Part shown: positions 1-7,215 of the stretch, in pieces
Layout of the letters: each line of letters begins with the position of its first letter
Numbering within the stretch: position 1 is the stretch's first letter
From: Lachnospiraceae bacterium AC3007
GTDB lineage: Bacteria > Bacillota > Clostridia > Lachnospirales > Lachnospiraceae
DNA: 58,135 nucleotides
Direction: 5' to 3'
NCBI GenBank assembly: GCA_000621405.1
Contig: JHYK01000018.1
Span: 1 to 58,135, forward strand
Notes under the pieces: model-generated
Told to the model about the DNA's origin: nothing
Database searches by the model: none
Seen by the model: only the letters and a program-made list of their open reading frames with translations
Made by a program: the position numbers and the translations under genes

Positions 1-284
1 CTTGTGGAAGATATCTCATATTTCGAAATGCATTCCAGTACGGATAACTCGCCATTTAAAACTGTCTCCACGCAAGACAATTTAAAATCGCGGCTATATT
101 GCTTGTTTCCGGAGCCTTTAACAAATGCATCTACTCCATGATAACGATATGCGGAAACCCAACTTCTAAGTGTTCTGTCATCAATACCATTGGCCTCTGC
201 AATCGATTCATATGAACCGGTTCCGCTAAGATATTCATTTACTCTGTCAATCATCCACTCTATGGAGTGCTTTCTTTTAGCCAT
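1..284 (-). CDS. IS3-family (IS150-type) transposase OrfA, N-terminal part, cut by window edge
   Basis: Reading the minus strand from an ATG at 284 gives an open frame of 94 codons that runs off the left edge. It begins MAKRKHSIEWMIDRV and holds two helix-turn-helix-like stretches (SYESIAEANGIDDRTLRSWV at about 24-43, and a second after RDFKLSCVETVLNGELSVLE). This is the layout of OrfA proteins of IS150-like IS3 elements, which bind the element ends; the catalytic OrfB would lie outside the window. A ribosome site AGGGGA sits five to six bases before the ATG. The element's upstream end should lie just right of 284 (see 292-340). Whether the element is intact cannot be seen. Family assignment is from the sequence pattern; the IS group is less certain. 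Confidence 0.75.
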   Translation of the reverse strand, partial: MAKRKHSIEWMIDRVNEYLSGTGSYESIAEANGIDDRTLRSWVSAYRYHGVDAFVKGSGNKQYSRDFKLSCVETVLNGELSVLECISKYEISST

Positions 285-291
285 AAAAAAT

Positions 292-340
292 CCCCTAAAG
301 GAGACTTTGGATATTTCCATTGTCTACTTTAGGGGAATCA
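292..340. repeat. Probable terminal region of the IS3-type element
   Basis: CCCCTAAAG at 292-300 is repeated inverted as CTTTAGGGG at 327-335. On the minus strand the outer part reads TGATTCCCCTAAAGTAGACA (321-340), which resembles IS3-family ends (TG at the tip, AAAGTAGACA inside). I infer that the element ends near 340. The other end is outside the window, so the inverted repeat cannot be confirmed. Confidence 0.4.
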
Positions 341-440
341 TATCAAACCGGACAGGGGCATATTTTTACCCTCTTTACGCAATCGAACAAATGTTCCGTA
401 ATGTAAATCCGCTATAAATGGCAGGTGAAAGGGGGATATC

Positions 441-560
441 ATGCAAAAAGGACACGATCAGCAGCTTGTAGATGTTATATGTCAGCATAATAAGGATGGC
501 TCCATGATCCCCATGAGAGTCAGACTCACTGATGAAGACGGCGCTACGACTCATAATTGA
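441..560 (+). CDS. Small ORF (39 aa), possible truncated gene next to the IS end
   Basis: ATG at 441 follows a strong purine-rich site (AAAGGGGG, five bases upstream). The frame gives a 39-residue peptide with the segment DGSMIPMRVRLTDEDGA before a TGA stop. The MRVRLTDEDG stretch resembles the start of small clostridial hypothetical proteins that continue with a beta-rich body. Reading on in another frame after the stop gives another short open stretch (PITRDYLEEIPITKLYV, ending near 626), so this may be a gene broken by a frameshift and shortened. It lies about 100 bases from the presumed IS end, which fits disruption by insertion. Function unknown. Confidence 0.4.
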   Translation: MQKGHDQQLVDVICQHNKDGSMIPMRVRLTDEDGATTHN

Positions 561-607
561 CCTATTACTCGTGATTATCTTGAAGAAATACCTATAACAA
601 AGCTTTA

Positions 608-616
608 TGTTATAAT
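608..616 (+). promoter_or_regulatory. Extended -10 promoter upstream of the first zinc-ribbon operon
   Basis: TGTTATAAT is a perfect extended -10 element (TGn then TATAAT). No good -35 hexamer lies at the usual distance. Transcription would start near 623, which places the conserved GTGTAAACTT element (652-671) about 30 bases into the leader or just downstream of the start. Confidence 0.45.
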
Positions 617-651
617 GATTAGCTAGATTTTTAGCCTATCATTACAGCTTA

Positions 652-671
652 GTGTAAACTTCGCCTGAAAA
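652..671 (+). promoter_or_regulatory. Conserved GTGTAAACTT element, copy 1
   Basis: Sequence GTGTAAACTTCGCCTGAAAA. It lies 90 bases before the ATG of the zinc-ribbon gene at 762. It matches three other copies in the window (5764, 11151, 15113) with ten identical leading bases and a CTG[A/T]AAA tail. Likely an operator or leader element shared by the accessory operons. Confidence 0.6.
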
Positions 672-761
672 CACCTTATATGTAAAAGAGTAGGATTATC
701 CTTGGAAAAGGCTTAACAGGAAGGAATTATATAAGGATATCAATTTTCGTAAGGAGAGACT

Positions 762-2198
762 ATGTTTTGCAGCAAATGTGGTACCAAATTACCGGATGAT
801 GCAGAATTCTGCGCAAAATGCGGGGCAAAGACGGGAGCAAGAAAAAACAAACAGGACGAAGAAAAGAAGTCTGTATATTCGCCTAAAACAGTTAACTCTA
901 ATAAGAATGCTCTTTCTATAGATGAAAAGACAAAAAAGCGGATTAAAGCTATATCCGCTATGGTTCTGATTGCAGGAATAATATTGTTTTTTGGAATATT
1001 TGTTTTCCTGAAATTAAGGAAAACGACAATTAATCTCAATGATTACGTAGATGTAACATACGAAGGATATGACGGGCTTGGAAATGTAAATATCTCCTTT
1101 AACACTGACAAGTTCATAAGAAAGAACAGAGAGAGGATTCATGCAAACAAGAATTTAAGAAATATGATAAAGGAGCATGATGATCTTAAGGCGATAGCAG
1201 ACAGCGAAGATATAAAATACAGCCAGGGAAAAGACGTTGCTCTTCTGTTTGCCAGGATATATGGTGACAAGGGCGCTGTATCGGCAAATGATTTGGAAAA
1301 CGCCAACAACGGCGATGTAATCCTTTATAGCTGGGATCTAGCCACAGATGATATGACAGCTGAAGAAGCAATAAAATTTGCAAGAACAGCTTTTAACGTG
1401 AAATTGATCGCAGACGATACAGAATATGAGGTAAAAGGACTGAAGAAAGTCAAGAAATTTGATGCTTTCGAGAATGTAGAGCTTGAATTCAAAGGCATAG
1501 CGCCAGAGGGGACTGCAGATATCAAACAATCACCGGATAAGAACGGACTGTCTTATAAGCTCGATAAGAAAGGCGGTCTCAGTAACGGAGATATTGTCAC
1601 TGTAACAGCAGATTTCTATGGAAATGTGGAGGATTACGTTGAAGAATACAAGCGACTCCCAGAGGAGATGACCAGAGAGTATACCGTGGCAGGACTTGAA
1701 TCCTATTTAACTGACGTGAGTGAGATTACCGGCGCAGATCTAGATATTCTTAAGGAGGACTGCGAGGATGTCATAACAAAAAATGTATCCGGTGCATCTG
1801 ACAAATATGTGAGCTTGGATCATACCAAGTTTAACAGTGCCTACCTTCTGACTAAGAAAGAAAACAGAGGCGGAGGAGATTATAATAAAATTGTGGTCAT
1901 ATATGAGGTGGGAGTAGAATTCTCATCTGAAAAAGCAGAAACCGAGAAGTTAGATTACTATTTCTATATAAGCTACCCTAATGTTCTCCACGATAGTGAT
2001 GGAAAGCTGCAAGTCAATCTGAATAGCCGGGATGTAGTATCCACAACCTTTGATTACAGCTATGAGCATAAAATGGGCTGGTGGGGCATGCAGATGTATT
2101 ATATCCGAGGATTTGAGGATTTTGACTCTCTCTATCGCAAAGCTATAGTAGAAAACAGTGAGAATTATAACTGCGAACAAATACCTTCTGGTGAATAA
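762..2198 (+). CDS. Zinc-ribbon membrane protein with large outside domain
   Basis: 478 residues. The N-terminus carries one zinc ribbon (Cys 3, 6, 17 and 20: two CxxC pairs). A basic linker follows, then one membrane span at about 63-84, then roughly 390 residues predicted outside the cell. The outside part begins TINLNDYVDVTYEGYDGLG and contains FDAFENVELEFKGIAPEG, segments that recur in the protein at 13220, so the two are paralogues. A charged second half includes an acidic DVITKNVSGASDKYVSLD region. The ATG at 762 has AAGGAGA six bases upstream. It is first in an operon with 2308 and 3419 and is preceded by the shared GTGTAAACTT element. The ribbon should sit in the cytoplasm and may bind a protein partner; that is inference. 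No enzyme motif is seen. Confidence 0.85.
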   Translation: MFCSKCGTKLPDDAEFCAKCGAKTGARKNKQDEEKKSVYSPKTVNSNKNALSIDEKTKKRIKAISAMVLIAGIILFFGIFVFLKLRKTTINLNDYVDVTYEGYDGLGNVNISFNTDKFIRKNRERIHANKNLRNMIKEHDDLKAIADSEDIKYSQGKDVALLFARIYGDKGAVSANDLENANNGDVILYSWDLATDDMTAEEAIKFARTAFNVKLIADDTEYEVKGLKKVKKFDAFENVELEFKGIAPEGTADIKQSPDKNGLSYKLDKKGGLSNGDIVTVTADFYGNVEDYVEEYKRLPEEMTREYTVAGLESYLTDVSEITGADLDILKEDCEDVITKNVSGASDKYVSLDHTKFNSAYLLTKKENRGGGDYNKIVVIYEVGVEFSSEKAETEKLDYYFYISYPNVLHDSDGKLQVNLNSRDVVSTTFDYSYEHKMGWWGMQMYYIRGFEDFDSLYRKAIVENSENYNCEQIPSGE

Positions 2199-2307
2199 AA
2201 ACATGTAAAATATGCCATCACAGAGGGATGCTGATAGTGATTAATATAGATCATTGGTGTATAATGCAAGCGGTTGTTATGCAAAACAATCAAAAGGAGA
2301 CATGGAA

Positions 2308-3399
2308 ATGAACAACAAGATAATAGGTCAGATTATCAAGTGGGTGAGCATTGTATTTGTGGCTATATCCGTATCAATGATGTTTTTTGGGTGGATCACT
2401 ATTGCGGACAGGAAGGCCAGGCAGGATCTCCAAAGTGCAATCAAATCGACTCGGCAGGAGGTGAACCTAGATCAGGATGAACTGGACGAGGCTCAGGATG
2501 AGCTGGATCAGTGGGGAATAGACATTGATATAGAGAAATTAGTGAAACAGATTAGAAAAGGCTTGAATTCCCTGAAAGATGCCAAGATTTCTCCCTGTGA
2601 GATAGCAACAACCGGTCCTACTGTATATAAAATTGCCGATATGATGGACGATAAAGCCATGTTGAAAGAGATCATCGGAGATGAATTCGACAAGGTGTTA
2701 GATGTAGTGAAAAACGTAAAGAGTACAATCATAGCCTTGGAGATACTGTTTTATCTCACCATTGTTGCCGGGATTGTAGTGATCATACTGCATGTAATAG
2801 AAAGCAAACTCCCCGGAATTTCTGTGATAGTACTTAACCTCATATGGTGGATTGTCATTGGCGTAGCATCACATAAAATAAATGTTTATGGAGAAGACGA
2901 ATTATACCTTGATGATAAAATTGTAAAACTGACATCGGCTCCGGTGTGGGCGTTTGTATTAGCGGCTCTTGCTGCAGCGCTTTGGTTTGTTAAAGATAAG
3001 ATTGTAATAGGCGGTATAGGCGGTGCGAGTATGGCTGCAAATTATGGTCCTACAGGCGTAACAGGGGGCAGAAGATGTCCTAATTGTGCGAACATGCTAA
3101 ATGACAGCGCTCTTTTCTGCCCCAAGTGTGGGACAAGGTTTGAGGAACAGTCGAAGATGAAAAATATATCATCGGAAAGGGGATTATTCTGCTCAAAATG
3201 TGGAGCTCCGACAGAGGCAGATGCTCTTTTCTGTCCAAAGTGTGGTACCAAATACGACGATGTACCGGCGACTGAGGCACAACAACCGGATGCAGATAAG
3301 GAAGAACAGCCAGAAAAGGGTGTATTCTGCTATAAGTGCGGAGCTGAACTGGATGCAGATACTGTGTTCTGCCCCAAATGCGGAACGAGGGTTGAATAA
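2308..3399 (+). CDS. Multi-span membrane protein with three C-terminal zinc ribbons
   Basis: 363 residues from the ATG at 2308, chosen because AAGGAGA lies seven bases before it; an ATG at 2302 is too close to that site and longer starts lack one. One membrane span lies at about 9-32, followed by a charged helical stretch rich in Gln, Asp and Glu (outside or coiled coil). Three more spans lie near 145-170, 173-193 and 213-233. The tail holds three zinc ribbons in tandem (about 257-280, 295-320 and 340-363), each with two CxxC pairs. Three ribbons on a membrane anchor suggest a docking or oligomer platform. It sits between two other zinc-ribbon genes in what looks like one operon. No enzymatic motif is visible. 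Confidence 0.85.
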   Translation: MNNKIIGQIIKWVSIVFVAISVSMMFFGWITIADRKARQDLQSAIKSTRQEVNLDQDELDEAQDELDQWGIDIDIEKLVKQIRKGLNSLKDAKISPCEIATTGPTVYKIADMMDDKAMLKEIIGDEFDKVLDVVKNVKSTIIALEILFYLTIVAGIVVIILHVIESKLPGISVIVLNLIWWIVIGVASHKINVYGEDELYLDDKIVKLTSAPVWAFVLAALAAALWFVKDKIVIGGIGGASMAANYGPTGVTGGRRCPNCANMLNDSALFCPKCGTRFEEQSKMKNISSERGLFCSKCGAPTEADALFCPKCGTKYDDVPATEAQQPDADKEEQPEKGVFCYKCGAELDADTVFCPKCGTRVE

Positions 3400-3418
3400 A
3401 AGATAAGGAGATAGAAGT

Positions 3419-3805
3419 ATGGCTGGATTTATGGATAGCATTAATAAAGGACTTACGACACTTAATGTTAAAACCTCTAATCTTATGGAGTCTTCAAAAC
3501 TTAAGACCACCATATCAACAAGGGAAAGCGAAATAGTATCCTTGAAGTCTTTTATCGGAGAGACCGTTTACCTGAATCGGGCTAATTTCTCTATGGATAT
3601 GGTGAGTGAGCAGATATCGCAGATTGAGAGCAAATACAGCGAAATAGAAGATCTTAAGGCTCAGATAGCGCAGTTGGAAGAGAAGGAGAAAGAAATACTT
3701 GGAAATGCAACACACAATAATGCGCCCAAGATTTATTGTTCCCAGTGCGGCGCGCCCAATGATGTAGACAGTCTTTTTTGCGAGAAGTGCGGTCAAAAGC
3801 TCTGA
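3419..3805 (+). CDS. Small soluble coiled-coil protein with C-terminal zinc ribbon
   Basis: 128 residues. The body is helical with heptad-like patterning (SKYSEIEDLKAQIAQLEEKE around 72-95), so a coiled coil is likely. The last 25 residues form one zinc ribbon (YCSQCGAP...FCEKCG). There is no membrane span or signal peptide. ATG at 3419 has AAGGAG eight bases upstream, 19 bases after the previous stop, so it is cotranscribed with 2308. It is the only clearly soluble ribbon protein of the block and could be a cytoplasmic adaptor for the membrane-bound ribbon proteins. That role is inferred from layout only. Confidence 0.8.
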   Translation: MAGFMDSINKGLTTLNVKTSNLMESSKLKTTISTRESEIVSLKSFIGETVYLNRANFSMDMVSEQISQIESKYSEIEDLKAQIAQLEEKEKEILGNATHNNAPKIYCSQCGAPNDVDSLFCEKCGQKL

Positions 3806-3835
3806 TATTATGTATCATGATCATATTATAATAGA

Positions 3836-3868
3836 GGCTGGAGTTTACTCTCACAGCCCCTATTTAAT
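3836..3868. terminator. Terminator between convergent zinc-ribbon genes
   Basis: GGCTGGAG pairs with CTC-A-CAGCC across a short loop (one bulged A), followed by a T-rich stretch. It lies in the 87-base gap between the plus-strand operon ending at 3805 and the minus-strand gene ending at 3893, and could stop transcription from the left. Confidence 0.55.
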
Positions 3869-3892
3869 TTTGCAACCGTTGGATTTTTGGCT

Positions 3893-5566
3893 TCAGATGG
3901 GAGGAAAGCCAACCTCCTCACATGATTCCAGCTTTTCCACACAGTAATAATTATCCTGCGGATATAACGTATTGTCGTATACATCTACTGTAAAGTAAAT
4001 CGGAATAGAAGCATCTGATCCGCTTATCTTAAATGTATAACATAGGTAATATCTGCCTGACGATCCCTTCATTACGTGATCATATTTGGCCTCTGAAACG
4101 GTTACAGCTGTCGCCTCATATTCGTCTAAGCCGAGAGAGTCAATTTTTTTGATTTTTTCCAGACAATCATTTTTTACATCTTCGTAGTTTGGGTAGGATT
4201 CCAATTCAGATTCGTCTACTGGGGAACAGGATATCTGGTAGAATTGACCGTCCTTATAAGTTAATTCAATATATTCATAGCCTCCCGATATAATGGAGCT
4301 ATGGCTGTCGTCATATCTGAACACTCGTGTATAAGGCGTTTCGTTAATGATATCTACCCTGGATTGATCATCCAACAGATAGGCTTGCCTGTTTTCGTAG
4401 CTATATTTATGTTGGACATCGTATTCTATGCCATTGACGGCTACATAGTAGAGGGAGAAGTTTCCAAAATCAAATATGCCCATACCATATATTTCCAGAT
4501 CGTCATCCCCATATTCATCAGCTTCGCTGGCAAGGTTTATTGTTTCCGGCGTTTGGATTTCGGTGCTTCCATAGGGAATACAGTACACATTTGCATAGGG
4601 ATGTACATATCTATCAACGCCAGGAAAGTGCCGTATTATCTGACTTTGGGGATAAACAGTAGCAAAAAGGGCTATGTCTCCACCGGAATAGATATATCTG
4701 CAATCTGCAATGATTTCTTTGTTTTCTCTGGCATGTGCTATTAGCTGATCCATGGACGAATCCTTAAAGGAAAATAACTCCGGACTGCTGACAAACCTGC
4801 GTGCTACTCTTCCAAAGCCACAATCAAGGCTTATAGCCCCAACGGATAATTCATCATAGGCTTCTTTTTCAATTTGCTGTTTTACAGCGTTTTCCTCGGA
4901 ATCAAATCCTACGGTATAGTACTCTTCTCTTGTATTCTGGTCATCGGTGTAGTTAGGCTTTGTATCATAAATCAACATAGGGTAAGCATCACCAAAGACA
5001 AGAGAGTAATGGGGGAATTCTTCGTCGGAATATATCGTTGTAGGATCTCCCTCGTTAAACTTTAATATTGTCAAATCCGTATCTTTGGTACTATAGTGTG
5101 CCATCTCATCTCTAGGAGTGTCTTTAGCAGAGACAACAATGAGTTCATCTATACCATCTCCGTTAAAATCGATAAGGAACGGGAAGGCTTCTTTATGAGA
5201 ATAGTTATCATTGTAGTATGCTACCTGTAAAGCCTGATTTTCGGGTTCTGTGGATTCTTCAGTTTCCTCTTTGGCAGCCTCTTCCTCCGAAGCCTCATCA
5301 GAAGTGGCTTCTGATATAGGTTCTGAACTGCTTTCTGCGTCAGGAGTTTCGTTATTGGACGATAACTGGTCATCAGGGGATGTCTTGCCTCTTGTGATCT
5401 GAATTACAGATATTATTCCTGCTACAAGAACCAATGCAGCAATAATACCAATAATAATGCTGGAATTCTTCTTGTTTGACTTATTAGCTTCGGATACTTT
5501 ATTACCGCATTTTGGGCAGAACACTATTTCATCTGTGAGTTTTGTCCCACATTTTTTACAGTACAT
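3893..5566 (-). CDS. Zinc-ribbon membrane protein with acidic linker and Ca-loop-like outside domain
   Basis: 557 residues on the opposite strand to its neighbours. Order: zinc ribbon at 1-24 (MYCKKCGTKL...FCPKCG), membrane span at 36-57, a Ser/Glu-rich linker (about 65-110), then about 440 residues outside. Near 125-137 is DFNGDGIDEL, the DxNxDGxxEL calcium-loop pattern of FG-GAP/VCBS-like or EF-hand-like repeats; a related motif (DMDLDGIPEL) occurs in the protein at 11261. GAGGAGGAAATCC precedes the ATG at 5566. It is alone on its strand, convergent with the operon at 762-3805. I see no GTGTAAACTT element upstream of it, unlike the plus-strand units. Function unknown; a sensor of outside conditions is plausible. 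Confidence 0.85.
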   Translation of the reverse strand: MYCKKCGTKLTDEIVFCPKCGNKVSEANKSNKKNSSIIIGIIAALVLVAGIISVIQITRGKTSPDDQLSSNNETPDAESSSEPISEATSDEASEEEAAKEETEESTEPENQALQVAYYNDNYSHKEAFPFLIDFNGDGIDELIVVSAKDTPRDEMAHYSTKDTDLTILKFNEGDPTTIYSDEEFPHYSLVFGDAYPMLIYDTKPNYTDDQNTREEYYTVGFDSEENAVKQQIEKEAYDELSVGAISLDCGFGRVARRFVSSPELFSFKDSSMDQLIAHARENKEIIADCRYIYSGGDIALFATVYPQSQIIRHFPGVDRYVHPYANVYCIPYGSTEIQTPETINLASEADEYGDDDLEIYGMGIFDFGNFSLYYVAVNGIEYDVQHKYSYENRQAYLLDDQSRVDIINETPYTRVFRYDDSHSSIISGGYEYIELTYKDGQFYQISCSPVDESELESYPNYEDVKNDCLEKIKKIDSLGLDEYEATAVTVSEAKYDHVMKGSSGRYYLCYTFKISGSDASIPIYFTVDVYDNTLYPQDNYYCVEKLESCEEVGFPPI

Positions 5567-5763
5567 AGGATTTCCTCCTCTACTTGTTTCTAGTGAATTT
5601 ACGTAATTATATCACTATAATTTCAAAGAATATACTACCCTGGAGAAGGCATAAGAAATGAAGGAGGCATTGAAGAGAACGTGCGTTATCAATATAATAT
5701 GCATAAGGGATTTAGAGCACGCAAGGGTAGTACACTATATACTTTATGATATACAGTTTTTCT

Positions 5764-5783
5764 GTGTAAACTTTGACTGAAAA
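5764..5783 (+). promoter_or_regulatory. Conserved GTGTAAACTT element, copy 2
   Basis: Sequence GTGTAAACTTTGACTGAAAA, ending only 20 bases before the ATG at 5804 of the helix-turn-helix gene. A TATGAT/ATATAC-rich stretch lies just upstream (5741-5755). The close spacing to the gene start makes an operator near the transcription start the simplest reading. Confidence 0.6.
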
Positions 5784-5803
5784 CGAGATTTCATGGTTTG
5801 TGT

Positions 5804-6838
5804 ATGATGTATTCAGAAACTGAAAAAAAGAATAACCCTTCCAAATATGATACCGTATTTATTAGGGACATCATTTCAAAATGTGAGGATGTTGAGGAGC
5901 TTAAAAGTAAGATTCTCCCCATGCTTAAAGATCAGAAGGATCAGTGGAGCGAGAAAATCGGGGAGATTATAGAGAAGAACGGCTATACAAAATCAGCATT
6001 TGCAGAGGCGTGTAGGGTAAGCAGGGTATCAGTAGACAAGTGGTGTAAGGGTGCGATCCCCAAAAACAGGGAGACATTCCTACGAATCGGTATGGCGGCG
6101 CATTATGACAGAAATCAAATGGATCAGCTGCTGCAAAGATATGGACAGTATCCTGGATTATACCCGAAAAGCCTAGAGGACTGTGTGTGCATATTTGTCC
6201 TGCAGAAACAATACGGTGAATCAGCTCTCGGCAGGTATGAAGCTATATTGGACAGAATAAAAACCGAGATCATAAAAGATAACGAACCTAATCTCGGCGA
6301 ATTCAGTACGGTCTTTGTGGATGAGAGGATACGGAATATAACTAGCGAGGAGGATCTTCAAAAGTTTGTATCGGATAATGCAAGTATTTTCTCCTCTGCA
6401 TATCATAAGTTCTATGCCTATGTGAAGATATGCATTAAGGCAAATTACAATGGGTATGCTGGCAGTGTCTTTGAGCTGGCGGAAGGGCAGGGATGGTCCT
6501 CTTCCCTAAGACAATGTGTATCAGAGATCAGACAAAACAAGTGGTATCCGACGAGGAATAAAATCATATCATTGGGGCTTCATCTCAGCATGGACCACGA
6601 TCAAATAGATGAAATGCTGGAACTGGCACATATGGAACCCTTATGCGCGAAGAATATATTTGAAAGCGTTATTATGTTCGTACTGGATGATGCCAGCCTT
6701 AACAATATGATGGACACGCAATCAGAGGAGTACGATCCCGACGAGTTATGCAGATATGCGAGAAGCGTGCTAGAAGGATTAGATCTGCCAGAAATAGAGG
6801 CATTTATAACAGAATTGCCGGAGATTGACGATGAATAA
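5804..6838 (+). CDS. Helix-turn-helix protein with a duplicated domain, first gene of the kinase operon
   Basis: 344 residues from the first ATG at 5804 (a TTG at 5798 would add two residues; no good ribosome site precedes either). Residues 55-110 look like a Cro/C1-type HTH: IGEIIEKNGYTKSAFAEACR, then a WCKG turn and an IPKNRETFLRIGM segment. A second, weaker copy seems to lie near 235-300 (IRQNKWYPTRNKIISLGLHL, then a LEL..M segment), so the protein may be an internal duplication. No membrane span. It overlaps the FHA gene by eight bases and heads the operon HTH-FHA-kinase. It is the best local candidate to bind the GTGTAAACTT element, including the copy upstream of its own gene; this is inference. 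Confidence 0.75.
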   Translation: MMYSETEKKNNPSKYDTVFIRDIISKCEDVEELKSKILPMLKDQKDQWSEKIGEIIEKNGYTKSAFAEACRVSRVSVDKWCKGAIPKNRETFLRIGMAAHYDRNQMDQLLQRYGQYPGLYPKSLEDCVCIFVLQKQYGESALGRYEAILDRIKTEIIKDNEPNLGEFSTVFVDERIRNITSEEDLQKFVSDNASIFSSAYHKFYAYVKICIKANYNGYAGSVFELAEGQGWSSSLRQCVSEIRQNKWYPTRNKIISLGLHLSMDHDQIDEMLELAHMEPLCAKNIFESVIMFVLDDASLNNMMDTQSEEYDPDELCRYARSVLEGLDLPEIEAFITELPEIDDE

Positions 6839-7199
6839 CAATTTATTGATAGTATCAGAAAACGAACGTACACATGTCTATGATCTTGATACACGGAGCA
6901 CATGGGAAGTGGGTCGACCATATAAGGAAATCGACCCTGATATTAAGTTCTATGGAAAGTCCGTGAGCCGGAAGCATGGAAGGCTACAAAATATTGATGG
7001 ATTCTGGTTTTATCTTGATACCAACAGAAAAAATGGCACAAGATATAACGGAAAGCTGATAGAACCTGGAATTAACGGTCGAATCAAGCCGGTGATGCTG
7101 GAAGACGGAGATATACTGGAATTCGGATGTGGGGAGAAATGCAGTGACGGAAGCAAACCTGCCGTCGCGAAATATGTTGTAAACCAGAAAAACGATTGA
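6831..7199 (+). CDS. Stand-alone FHA-domain protein
   Basis: 122 residues. ATG at 6831 overlaps the end of the preceding gene. It contains the forkhead-associated signature: GR at 28-29, SVSRKHG at 44-50 and NRKNGT at 65-70, the residues that bind phosphothreonine peptides. The length is essentially a single FHA domain with no partner domain. It lies directly before a Ser/Thr kinase (16-base gap), so it very likely binds phosphorylated sites made by that kinase, either on the kinase itself or on another cluster protein. Cytoplasmic; no signal peptide. The domain call is firm; the partner is inferred. Confidence 0.9.
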   Translation: MNNNLLIVSENERTHVYDLDTRSTWEVGRPYKEIDPDIKFYGKSVSRKHGRLQNIDGFWFYLDTNRKNGTRYNGKLIEPGINGRIKPVMLEDGDILEFGCGEKCSDGSKPAVAKYVVNQKND

Positions 7200-7215
7200 A
7201 TATAGGGGAAGCAAC

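Noticed and set aside
652-671. GTGTAAACTT element as a -35 box of an alternative sigma factor
   Set aside because: Distance from the element to the next TATA-like box differs in all four copies, so no fixed promoter spacing exists.
4301-4744. 147-codon plus-strand frame
   Set aside because: Lies fully antisense to the well-supported zinc-ribbon gene at 3893-5566 and resembles no protein.
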